This document shows, piece after piece, positions 1 to 8,563 of a stretch of DNA of 64,000 nucleotides. The position numbers were made by a program, and so were the translations under genes. The notes below the pieces were generated by a model. The model saw nothing but the letters and a program-made list of their open reading frames with translations. It did no database searches and was not told where the DNA came from. Position 1 is the stretch's first letter; every line of letters starts with the position of its first letter. Source of the DNA: Arbacia lixula (Eukaryota > Echinodermata > Echinoidea > Arbacioida > Arbaciidae); assembly GCA_963669155.1 (NCBI GenBank), contig OZ022584.1:15929417-15993416 (forward strand), read 5' to 3'.

Positions 1-509
1 ATATGCTTGTTATCCAATTTATAAAAGAACACCAAGGTGTTCAATCATGGGGTATTTGACAACAGGCCAAACGACAACAATTAGTTTACAATAAACAATG
101 TAATAGAAGCTTTCCCAATTGTTCACAGACCGTAGCCTACTATTCTTGTCACCTGTTTTGAGATGGTTCCTTTATTAGAGGTTGAATATCGCAAATTGCT
201 ATGTCGGGTAAGCACATTACGTAACATCTCCTTTTGAAATGATATATTAATCAACTGCTTATCCTAATGAAAAAGGGAAAGGTCATAGTGACCAAACTTG
301 CTCCAGAGCTAACTACGAACTGGTGTATTGTTAGCCCCGGACCTTCTCGACAGCTTATGAATATTTATGAGTGTATGTCTTGCACATCGGCTCTTTACCA
401 CTCCGCATCAAGGTCACTCGCCCGTCGGGCCTTATCTGATTGGTCTCGGCGTTTCGGCCTTGAGAGCTGACACCGTATTTCCTTAGCTCCGTACTATTTT
501 TCGTTTCTG

Positions 510-765
510 TTCACACTGGCACTCTTAGCCCCGGACTATTCAGCTTGGCCCTGCAATTGCGGCGTTAGCCGTGCTTTTTTGCAGGGCCAAATAATTCCGG
601 ATTATTGGTGGGGCTAGCCTACTTTGGTAAAAACCAATGTGAACAGAAAGTGGTCTAAGCTTAGCCCCTTACTATAGGTGGGGCTAAGCCCCCCCCCCCC
701 CAAGCCCCCCCCCCCCCTTAGCCCCACCTATAGTACTGGGCTAGGGAAATTTTTGCCAGTGTGAA
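510..765. mobile_element. MITE-like foldback with TTCACACTGGCA termini
   Basis: TTCACACTGGCA at 510-521 is the exact reverse complement of TGCCAGTGTGAA at 754-765. Between them are nested hairpins: TTGGCCCTGCAA near 544 pairs with TTGCAGGGCCAA near 580, and CTTAGCCCC/GGGGCTAAG blocks surround runs of C at about 690-718. There is no coding capacity. It resembles non-autonomous DNA transposons in layout, but I could not define a target-site duplication. Confidence 0.6.
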
Positions 766-769
766 AAGC

Positions 770-1045
770 ATATTAATCTCGCATTCCGTGTAAATCTCGC
801 ACTCCATGTAAATCTCGCACTCCTTGTAAATCTCACTCTCTGTAAATCTCACTCTCTGTAAATCTCACTCTCTGTTAATCTCGCACTCTGTTTAAATCTC
901 GCTCTCTGTAAGTCTCGCACTCTGTGTAAATCTCACCCCTCTGTAAGTATCGCAGTCTCTATTAATCTTGCAGTCGGTGTAAATTTTGCACTCTGTATAA
1001 ATCTCGCTGTCTCTATTAATCTCACAGCCTGTGTAATCTCCCATT
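770..1045. repeat. ~18-21 bp tandem repeat (TGTAAATCTCGCACTC type)
   Basis: About 13-14 imperfect units of the pattern TGTAAATCTCGCACTC run without break into the polypyrimidine tract and acceptor of the first CCT7 exon in the window. Units range from 17 to 21 bases and decay toward the exon. Confidence 0.85.
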
Positions 1046-1066
1046 TCTCTGTGCGTCTCTCTGCAG

Positions 1067-1245
1067 GTGGGAGACGGGACCACCACGGTGACGCTGCTGG
1101 CCGCAGAGTTCCTCAAGCAGGTCAAGCCATTCGTGGAGGACCAGGTCCACCCCCAGGTCATCATCCGGGCCTATCGCAAGGCCACCCAGCTGGCCGTCGA
1201 TAAGATCAAGGAGATCGCTGTCACCGTCCCCAAGGAAGATGTCAA
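1067..1245 (+). CDS. CCT7: CCT7 exon (first in window), GDGTT nucleotide-binding motif
   Basis: The exon follows the acceptor ctctctgcag and ends at donor gtgagt, two bases into a Lys codon. It reads [21 protein letters not shown] and continues to [12 protein letters not shown], matching human CCT7 from Val90. GDGTT is the conserved phosphate-binding loop of the equatorial ATPase domain. The exon begins on a codon boundary, so the upstream exon ends in phase 0 and lies outside the window. There is no start codon here; the GTG is internal. Confidence 0.95.
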
Positions 1246-4200
1246 GTGAGTATAGTCTGCTTCTGGAGTAGGAGAAGGAATACCTGGGTGATAAGGATGA
1301 TTGAGACCCCTAAATTTTCCCAAAATGCAAAAAGGTTCTCTGTAAAAAAAATTATTTCGCATAATAAGCCATTTTGGTAATGTATTTGAACATTTACCCC
1401 GTAGTTCGTAGTAACGTGTTATAACATTCACCTGTATCAAGTGATGCAATTTCAATGGGTGCAATGCCCTTATGAATTTATTAGATTTTGTGAGTCAGGG
1501 TCCTTTGGGTTTTCCATTAATAACGTTATGTCTCAGAGACGTGCATATGATTTGCATACATACGAAAATGGTTGACTTCTAAGATTTATTCTTATATGAA
1601 ATTTATTAATTTTATAAAAAACAAGTTCTGGTTATGTGTTTGCTCTGTTACTAGGGAGCACAGGAGCCTGCTGAGGAAATGTGCCGCCACCACGCTCAGC
1701 TCCAAGCTGGTGGCCAGCCAGAAGGATTTTTTTGCCAACATGGTGGTCGATGCCGTCAGCTGCCTGGACGACCTCCTGCCCATGGACATGATCGGCATCA
1801 AGAAGGTCCAGGGAGGGGCCCTAGAGGTGAGCTTTTCTCCCCCTCCCCTGCTCTCCCCTTTCCTCATCTCCCCTCTCCTCCTCTCCCCTCCCCTCCTCTC
1901 CCCTCCCCTCGCCTCACCTCACTTTCTTCCCCTTCACTCCCCCCTTCCCCTCTACTCCCCCCTCCCCTCATCCCCCTCCTCTCCTCTCCCCCTCCCCTTC
2001 TCTCCCCCCTCCCCTTCTCTCCCCCCTCCCCTCCTCTCCCCCCCTTTTGTTTTTAAGAATGTATAAGACATTTATGACGACCTTTTGGACAGACGTAATA
2101 GTAGGGAGAATGAATGTCACGGATTGAACAATGTCAATGCAGTGGGTCTAGAAACTTGGAAAGGAGTCTATTAGAAACTTGTCACAGAAACAAAGTATTT
2201 GTTAAGAAGTCAACATTTGAAATAGAACTACGTAACCGAAAGGGAGTAGTTTAATGGCGCCCTATATAATAGGATGTCATCTATTGTCTAGAGTTGTGCT
2301 GCTTAGGATCTGAGCGCAGAAAAGCCAGCCTGAGATATGCAGGCTTGAGAAAGAACAGGTTAACAGTAGTGATGTGAACTTGTGCTTGCCATCCTCATTA
2401 GGAATGTCATGATTAAAAGCAGTATTTCACATTTGTCGATTCTGCCATTCCAACACTGAATGAAGTACAAGAACCACGCATTATTTATTATGTCTGACTT
2501 GGTTCTGTTCTGCAGGATTCTGTGTTGGTGGCTGGTGTAGCCTTTAAGAAGACCTTCTCCTATGCCGGCTTTGAGATGCAGCGCAAGAAGTATGCTGACC
2601 CCAAGATTGCCCTCCTCAACGTCGAGCTGGAGCTGAAGTCTGAGAAGGAGAACGCTGAAATCAGGGTCGAGAGTGTCGAGGTGAGCTCATGGACAATGAA
2701 TACAACCCAGTTCATATTCAGTTCATTTATTGATTTCATTCATTTAATGTGTACAATTTAAAAATATATTTATAGTCATCATTGAAACATGTATAAAATC
2801 ATCATATGAATTAACATTGGAAATTAGACATGAATTGAGACAGATTGTTGCAATAATGAAGATTGATACTGTAGAAAATTCATATTAAGTAGGAAAAGTG
2901 AAGAAAATGGTTTATCCGTAAAAACCTCAGTGGCTTGATAAATGTAATTGTAAGCTCACTACGCGTTGTGCGCTCGCTGCAATTAGTACCCGGACTAAAG
3001 CCCAAGTAGGTAAGCACCTGTATTCAGCGCTAGAAGTTTGATAGTATGAGATATGGGTTGAGAGGTACACGCCTTATCTAAGGGTGTAGGTACCTAGTCG
3101 GGTTTGAACGGTAGGAGTTAAGAACTACAAATGAGCTGCTAAACGTTTGTCCCATTTAGTCCCATACGAGGTCGAATGTTTGGGGGAGGGAGACAAAAAA
3201 CAAATGGGGAACGGAAGAGTTCGGGTAATTGAGAGAGAAGGTGGAAGGAGGAATATAATGTATCCCCGTATAATGAAGATTGATACTGTAGAAAATTCAT
3301 ATGTAAGTATGAAAAGTGAAGAAAATGGTTTATCTGTAAAAACCTCAGTGGCTTGAAAAAATGTAGTTGTAAGCTCTCTACGCGTTGTGCGCTCGCTGCA
3401 ATTAGTACACGGACTTAAGCCCAAGTAGGTAAGCACCTGTATTCAGCGCTAGTTTGTCCCGTATCGCTGTGGAAGCAAGGAGAGAATGTGTGTCTGTTTT
3501 TAGGGGAAGAAAGATGATTGTTGGGAGGAAGCAATGAAAAATGGAGAAAAGATGAGAAAATTGAGAGAGAATGCGGAAAGAAAGCAAGGGCAAGTGTCTG
3601 AAGTTGTTTTTATGTTCCGCTCCACTGTAGGACTACCAAGCCATTGTGGATGCAGAGTGGGACATCCTGTATGACAAGCTGGAGAAGATCTACCAGAGCG
3701 GTGCCAAGGTGGTGCTGTCTAAGCTCCCCATTGGTGACGTGGCCACTCAGTTCTTTGCGGACAGGTAAGCTTACCACACCCTATAGAGTACCAAAGTGGT
3801 GTTGTCATGCCCACTGTTATGCCGTCTTCTGGTTCTAAACATCACTCGAGTGAGACCTTCACTGGCCTAACATTGTCTAGTGGGCTAATATCCATGGTTA
3901 CCCTGGCTTCTGGTTCTTAACAACAGCACTCAAGTGGGACCTTCACTGGTCTGACATTGTGTAACGGGCTAGGGTTGGGCACTTTGAGCGCTGACATTCG
4001 CTCTGCCCTCATAGTTTAGAATCAGTTGTCTTGACAACATGCTTATGACGTCACACACTGGTACTCCATTGAAGTCAACAGAAGAGATGCTCCATTGAAT
4101 TCATGATGGTCTCTTGAATACTGGGTGAGCTTTGTGAAACCAGTGATATGACAATATGAATAATGCCAGCAAAGGCATTTAACTATATCGTATCTTCCTA

Positions 4201-7200
4201 AGGGTGTCAAGTATAGTGAAAACTGGGTTAGTATGGTGAAACCGACCCTCATTCCCAGACCACATTAAAGTCAGCCGAGGAGATCCATACCATATCTCAC
4301 TTGGTGTTTCTAATGTGGCAAAGTAAGTGCACTGAATAAATCCCCCAGGTTCTTGCATCGGGCTGTTCTGGTCAATGTTTCTTGGGTTGGATATCAGTCC
4401 ACCGGTCTCTTGAGAGTTGACCCCTGACCCCTTTGCGGGCAATGTCAGAGGTCATAGTTTTAGAGACTGACATTCACTTGTACATGTTCTACTGTTTTTC
4501 ATTAGCTGAAGATCATGTTATCTCATTCAGGAATTTGATTGGACTACAATTTGTGCATCAAGTTTTATCAGATGCTCATCATGGCTTTGTCATTATTTCC
4601 TGACAGGGACCTGTTCTGCGCTGGCCGAGTTGTGGAGGAGGATCTGAAGCGCACCATGCAGGCCTGTGGGGGCGCTATTCAGACATCAGTGCAGAACCTG
4701 ACGGATGATGTCTTGGGAACGTGCAGTCAGTTTGAAGAGAATCAGATTGGTGGTGACAGGTAAGATGGAGCCGTTTTACATAATGATAGTAGTAGATAAC
4801 ACTGATAACACCATTGGTCTGTCTTAAGTCACTTACGTTGTGATTTAAAAGTTTTCAGTTCGGGAAACAGCAAGCACTAGACTGTGATTGTGATCAGGCC
4901 GGGCTTTTTGGACTGTTCTGTGGCCAGGGGGGGGGGGGGGGGAGGGGGGGGGAGGGGATGGGAGGGGGGGGTTATTCAACCCCCTTTGAGATCTCGGCCA
5001 TCGGTCTCGCGATTGCGACAAAATTTGGCACGCACAATACCTGTGTCAAAACGTCCAGGGGGCGGGGGGGTTGATTCAACTCCCCCCCCCCCCCCCCCCC
5101 GGCCATTTTAGGGTTAAGACAACCTAAAGCACACATTGCACACAGGGAACCAAACTGTTAAATTTGATACCTTAATGTTATTTATATTTCTTTTCCTTTG
5201 TTTATCTCGTTCACAGGTATAATATCTTCACAGGCTGTCCCCAAGCCAAGACGTGTACCCTGATCCTAAGGGGCGGAGCTGAGCAGTTCATTGAGGAGAC
5301 AGAGCGGTCACTACATGACGCCATCATGATCGTGAGGAGAGCAATCAAGAATGATTCCGTCGTTGCAGGTAAGGAGTCACCAGAGCAGGTATGGTCATGT
5401 GACTAGAGAGAAGAGACCCACTGGCTCCAGCGAATACTAAATGTCACAGTTGTTGGGAGGAGACAATCAAGGAAGATAGAAAACCATTGAAGATAACCCA
5501 CATTGACCCAAATGACAGGACAGTATGGATGAGAGTCATATTAAGGAAATGAACTGCCCAACCCCACAAAGTGGGAAAAAATGACTTTAAATGTTGTGTC
5601 ACCTCTAGTAGGTGTTAAAAAAAAATATTGACACTTTTGAAAGAAAAAAAAAAGTTACAACTTGAATCAAGCTGAAATTTACAAATATAGTCAGAGGATG
5701 TCAAATTTTCTAGGGCAGGTTTTGTGACATTTTATCAAGTATTATTGTTGTAATGATCCTTGGAATATTAATGAGATTTTCACTTTTGGACAAAGTTGGA
5801 CCTCGCAAGCAAGCTGTGTGCATCAAATGATTGATTGAGAACACACAATGGCCATTTGTGCTCCACACATTTCAATCCACAAAGTCTTTTATGCTGTAAG
5901 CTTCAGGAATTATTAATGACACTATGGTGACAGGTGCTAGTGGATTCACAGGTGTGATGCACGATGGCCATTGTTGTGTTCTAAATTGATTCTGATATAC
6001 ACACATTTTTTGGGCCAAATTTGTCCAAAAGTGAACTGGACTGGACATTGGCAAGGTCCAGTCCAGAGCTTGAGTGATACATGCTTTTGTAATCGTCGCA
6101 TGTTTACCATTCATATCCATTCCAACGCTGTGAACAATCTATTAAATCCTGACTGAAATGGCTGTTCCTTTCTCTTTGGTGAGGAGGTAGAACCATTAAG
6201 ATGTACCTCAGCAAGTACCTGCGAGACTTCTCTAGGTCTAAGTTTGTCCAAAAGTGAACTGGACTGGACTGGACTTTAGCAACGTCTAGATCTCAAGTGA
6301 TACATGCTTTTGTAATTGTTGCATGTTTACCAGTGATTCAAATTCATTCTAACGATGTGAACAATCCTACTACATCCCAGCTGAAATGGCGGTTCTTTTC
6401 TCCCGTGGCTTAGGTGGTGGAGCCAATGAGATGGAGTTCAGCAAGTACCTGCGAGACTTCTCTAGGGCCAAATTTTGACCAAAAGTGAAGTAGAATGGAC
6501 TTTGGCAAGCTCCATAGCTTGATTGATGCATGCTTTTGTAATTGTTACATCTTTGCCATTCAAATCCTCTCCAACGCTGTAAACAATCCTATTTAAATCC
6601 TGACTGAAATGGATTTTTTTCTCTCTCGTGGCCTAGGTGGTGGAGCTATTGAGATGGAGCTCAGTAAGTACCTGCGAGACTTCTCTCGGACCATCGCGGG
6701 CAAGCAGCAGATTCTTATTGGTGCGTACGCCAAGGCTCTAGAGATTATCCCCAGGCAGCTCTGTGACAACGCAGGCTTTGACGCCACAAACGTCCTCAAC
6801 AAACTTCGCCAGAAGCACGCCCAAGGTTAGCAGACTTTTATTTCAGGATTTTGTGTTAAACTCTCCGTTGGACTCTTTTTCACAAGAGACCTATCTTGTT
6901 ATGAAGGCAAATTTTGTGCGTGGCGCTCAAAAAATTGTTACCAATGGTAACCCCAAAGCTTGTTTGAGTAGCAACAACTTATCAATTGAGAGTTTGTTCC
7001 ACCCATTGAAACTGAATGATGAAATACGGGTGACTGAATGTAAGCGATTTTCATCATATTATTTCAATATTGGGTGATTCAATTATTCACTGTAATTGTT
7101 ATGTGGACAAAGCTCAATATCCCATAGGAAAAAATCAATCTAATTCAATCAGTGATAACGTGTTTCATTTGGTATCCCATAAAGTTAGCCCAGATTTAGT

Positions 7201-8563
7201 ACATTGTTTGCGTAAAACCTGTGTTCTGAATGTGGGCCGTCTGTCTGTCTGTCTGTCCCTCAATCTGTGTTGGTTATTGTTGAACATCAGCTGTTGAGAC
7301 AGATTTGTCATTTAAAAATGGAACAAATGAATGCAATTAAATTCCACCATAGTGCTGCTAAGGTTAGGAGTATCATATCTTTTCTGCCTTAAAGTCTAAA
7401 GCATACTGTAAATAGGTTAGCTTGGTGAAAACCGACCCCTCATTCTCAGACCACATTAAAGTCAGCCGAGGAGATCCATACCATATCTCACTTGGTGTTT
7501 CTAATGTGGCAAAGAAAGTGCACTGAATAAATCCCCCAGGTTCTTGCATCTGGCTGTTCTGGTCAATGTTTCTTGGGTTGGATATCAGTCCACCAGTCTC
7601 TTGAGAGTTGACCCCTGACCCCTTTGCGGGGCAATGTCAGAGGTCATAGTTTTAGAGACTGACATTCACTTGTTAACCATTTTGAGCGCCATTGTTGCAT
7701 TTCTGCACTTGTTACACTCACAAATCTCATAGAGCAGAAATTTGACTTGCACAGAAAGTGGTAAAGGGCTGTATACTTAATTTATATTCATTATTTTCTC
7801 GCCTGAACAAAGTTTGGCAGAGACCCAGTGACCACTTTTCCTGTTAGTCTGTTGGTCTGTTACATCAGTTGTGATCACACTTTGTACAAATGATCCTTGT
7901 GTAATACCACATGTGTCTTCATGAGGATGATGAGGTCAGAGGTCATCTAAGGCACCATTTTAGATATTTGGAAAACAACTCAGCACTCTATATTGATTGC
8001 GAAATCAAGCGAGATTCGTGGTTCGCAAACTACCTTGTATTAAATTAACTGAAGATTGTGAACAATTCGTCAGAATTTTAACAAAGAATCCAAACCTCCA
8101 GCACACAGCCCATGAATTCAATGGTTGACACTGGTGTTTGTGAATTCTCTCATTTGGGGAGTTGATTTTGTCAAAAATATAACAAATTAATACAAGTTCC
8201 TATGAGCCTTAAGTGCCACCATAGCACTGCTAAGGTTTTGAAATATTATGGTTTAGTATAGTTTATAGTGTGTCAGGTAAAATGCCTTTTCTCTTGCTGA
8301 TGAAAACCTCCTCTGTCTCCCTCTCGTGCTCACCAGGCGGCATGTGGTACGGCGTGGACATCTACAGCGAAGACGTGGCCGACAACTTTGAGGCCTGCGT
8401 GTGGGAGCCCTCTATAGTCAAGGTCAATGCCCTGACGGCTGCCTCGGAGGCTGCCTGCCTCATCCTCTCAGTCGACGAGACCATTAAGAACCCCAAGTCC
8501 TCTGCGCCGTCGGACGACCGCCCCTACAAGCCCATGGGCCGGGGAAGGGGACGACCACGATAA
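1067..8563 (+). CDS. CCT7: T-complex protein 1 subunit eta (CCT7), 3' eight exons, 5' partial
   Basis: Group II chaperonin subunit of the cytosolic CCT/TRiC ring, which folds actin, tubulin and other proteins using ATP. Coding exons by splice sites and phase: 1067-1245, 1655-1826, 2516-2680, 3631-3764, 4607-4759, 5217-5368, 6637-6825, 8337-8563. All introns are GT-AG. The joined length is 1371 bases, 456 codons plus TAA. The protein aligns without gaps of note to human CCT7 from about residue 90 to its end; adding the missing ~89 residues gives about 545, against 543 in human. Visible motifs are GDGTT (nucleotide binding) at the start, VVAGGGA formed across the exon 6/7 junction, and a Gly/Arg-rich tail ending GRGRGRPR. 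The first exons are left of the window. The gene is probably a constitutive housekeeping gene. Identification is by recognised family sequence. Confidence 0.97.
1655..1826 (+). CDS. CCT7: CCT7 exon 2 in window
   Basis: Acceptor ttactag, then one base that completes the split Lys codon, then [18 protein letters not shown] and on to [13 protein letters not shown] before donor gtgagc. This matches the equatorial/intermediate domain region of CCT eta (EKCAMTALSSKL and [11 protein letters not shown] in human). The exon ends in phase 0. A C/T-rich tract begins 12 bases after the donor. Confidence 0.95.
1827..2515. other. CCT7 intron with CT-rich tract
   Basis: An almost pure C/T tract (about 1838-2045, CCCCTCCCCT-like) is followed by unique sequence. 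Positions 2297-2362 resemble the sequence just left of the 75-bp array at 27718. Open frames in the CT tract are composition artefacts. Confidence 0.7.
2297..2362. repeat. Dispersed fragment related to the flank of the 75-bp array
   Basis: Shares GAAAAGCCAGCCTGA and GAAGAACAGGTTAAC-like blocks, in the same order and spacing, with 27655-27722. It shows the 75-bp array arose next to, or inside, a dispersed repeat. Confidence 0.7.
2516..2680 (+). CDS. CCT7: CCT7 exon 3 in window
   Basis: Acceptor ttctgcag to donor gtgagc, exactly 55 codons in phase 0. It reads [20 protein letters not shown], then [33 protein letters not shown] and the NVELELK stretch are highly conserved in CCT7 and fall at the start of the substrate-binding apical domain. 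No stop, frameshift or indel was seen. Confidence 0.96.
2856..3033 (+). repeat. Intronic direct duplication, copy 1
   Basis: It starts ATGAAGATTGATACTGTAGA and ends TATTCAGCGCTAG. It matches 3273-3452 closely over its length, with a few substitutions and short indels. The shared core includes CTACGCGTTGTGCGCTCGCT. Confidence 0.9.
3273..3452 (+). repeat. Intronic direct duplication, copy 2
   Basis: Direct copy of 2856-3033, about 417 bases downstream in the same CCT7 intron. The ends correspond exactly (ATGAAGATTG and CAGCGCTAG). Confidence 0.9.
3631..3764 (+). CDS. CCT7: CCT7 exon 4 in window
   Basis: Acceptor cactgtag to donor gtaagc, 44 codons plus two bases of a split Arg codon. It reads [20 protein letters not shown], then [20 protein letters not shown], apical-domain sequence almost identical to human CCT7. 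The split AGG codon at the 3' end is completed by the next exon. Confidence 0.96.
3765..4606. other. CCT7 intron
   Basis: Contains the first copy of a ~256-bp dispersed segment (4226-4481). Weakly repeated phrases (CTTCACTGG, TGGTTC) occur at 3830-3970. Nothing else supported. Confidence 0.65.
4226..4481 (+). repeat. ~256-bp intronic segment, copy 1 (second copy at 7415)
   Basis: Nearly identical to 7415-7673 in a later CCT7 intron, same orientation. Shared blocks include AGACCACATTAAAGTCAGCC and GGTTCTTGCATC, and both end TAGAGACTGACATTCACTTG. It is either a dispersed repeat or a segmental copy within the gene. Confidence 0.92.
4607..4759 (+). CDS. CCT7: CCT7 exon 5 in window
   Basis: Acceptor cctgacag to donor gtaaga. 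The first base completes AGG (Arg). The exon reads [20 protein letters not shown], then [16 protein letters not shown] and EENQIGGD. It covers the distal apical domain. It ends two bases into another split Arg codon. Confidence 0.96.
4919..5107. repeat. G-run/C-run foldback
   Basis: A GGCC-flanked poly-G block (about 4925-4970) faces a poly-C block ending CCGGCC at about 5080-5105. Related GGTTATTCAACCC and GGTTGATTCAACT palindromic cores lie inside. It could form a large hairpin and is MITE-like. The exact homopolymer lengths may not be reliable. Confidence 0.45.
5217..5368 (+). CDS. CCT7: CCT7 exon 6 in window
   Basis: Acceptor gttcacag to donor gtaagg. It reads [20 protein letters not shown], then [15 protein letters not shown] and [12 protein letters not shown]. 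This is the return through the intermediate domain. It ends on the first base of the Gly codon that starts the conserved GGGA motif, so accurate use of the next acceptor is needed to build that motif. Confidence 0.96.
5839..5981. repeat. Short inverted-repeat element (GAACACA...ATGGCCAT termini)
   Basis: GAACACACAATGGCCAT at the left pairs with ATGGCCATTGTTGTGTTC at the right, imperfectly, across about 143 bases. No coding capacity. It is a possible small MITE. Confidence 0.5.
6014..6696 (+). repeat. Tandem triplication including the exon 7 acceptor
   Basis: Three head-to-tail units of about 223-230 bases start near 6014, 6237 and 6467. Each unit holds the phrases TTGTCCAAAAGTGAA-like, GATACATGCTTTTGTAAT-like and CCTGACTGAAATGG-like. 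Each ends with an exon 7 start (AGCAAGTACCTGCGAGACTT, or AGTAAGTACC in the real exon). Unit 2 keeps an AG acceptor at 6412-6413 and then encodes [17 protein letters not shown] and a TGA. Unit 1 is more decayed and has an in-frame TAA early. The last unit runs into the functional exon. Confidence 0.92.
6637..6825 (+). CDS. CCT7: CCT7 exon 7 in window, GGGA motif
   Basis: Acceptor gtggcctag to donor gttagc. With the last base of exon 6 it gives [20 protein letters not shown], then [20 protein letters not shown] and KLRQKHAQ. This is the second half of the equatorial ATPase domain. Its acceptor and first ~50-60 bases are present twice more, in diverged form, in the upstream intron (acceptors at 6412-6413 and about 6182-6183). 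I chose this copy because only it continues open to a proper donor and on through the conserved protein. Confidence 0.96.
6826..8336. other. Last CCT7 intron
   Basis: Holds the second copy of the ~256-bp segment (7415-7673). A shorter phrase, CCACCATAG(T/C)(G/A)CTGCTAAGGTT, occurs near both 7346 and 8216. No exon or RNA gene recognised. Confidence 0.65.
7415..7673 (+). repeat. ~256-bp intronic segment, copy 2
   Basis: Copy of 4226-4481 with a few substitutions and one-base indels, lying in the last CCT7 intron. No terminal inverted repeats or target duplication were recognised at the ends. Confidence 0.92.
8337..8563 (+). CDS. CCT7: CCT7 terminal coding exon with stop
   Basis: Acceptor ctcaccag, then two bases completing Gly. 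It reads [20 protein letters not shown], then [20 protein letters not shown]. The tail is [21 protein letters not shown]-like in composition, with TAA at 8561-8563. The [10 protein letters not shown] helix and DETIKNP are hallmarks of CCT subunit C-termini. The Gly/Arg-rich flexible tail projects into the central chamber in the family. Confidence 0.96.

Larger units (their letters stand above)
1..1066. other. CCT7 intron, 5' part beyond the window
   Basis: No coding exon was recognised. The segment contains a foldback element (510-765) and a short tandem repeat (770-1045) that runs up to the splice acceptor at 1066. Positions 1-500 show no further structure I can support. Confidence 0.7.
2681..3630. 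other. CCT7 intron with an internal duplication
   Basis: It holds two ~180-bp copies (2856-3033 and 3273-3452) listed separately. I saw no other gene or site. Confidence 0.7.
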
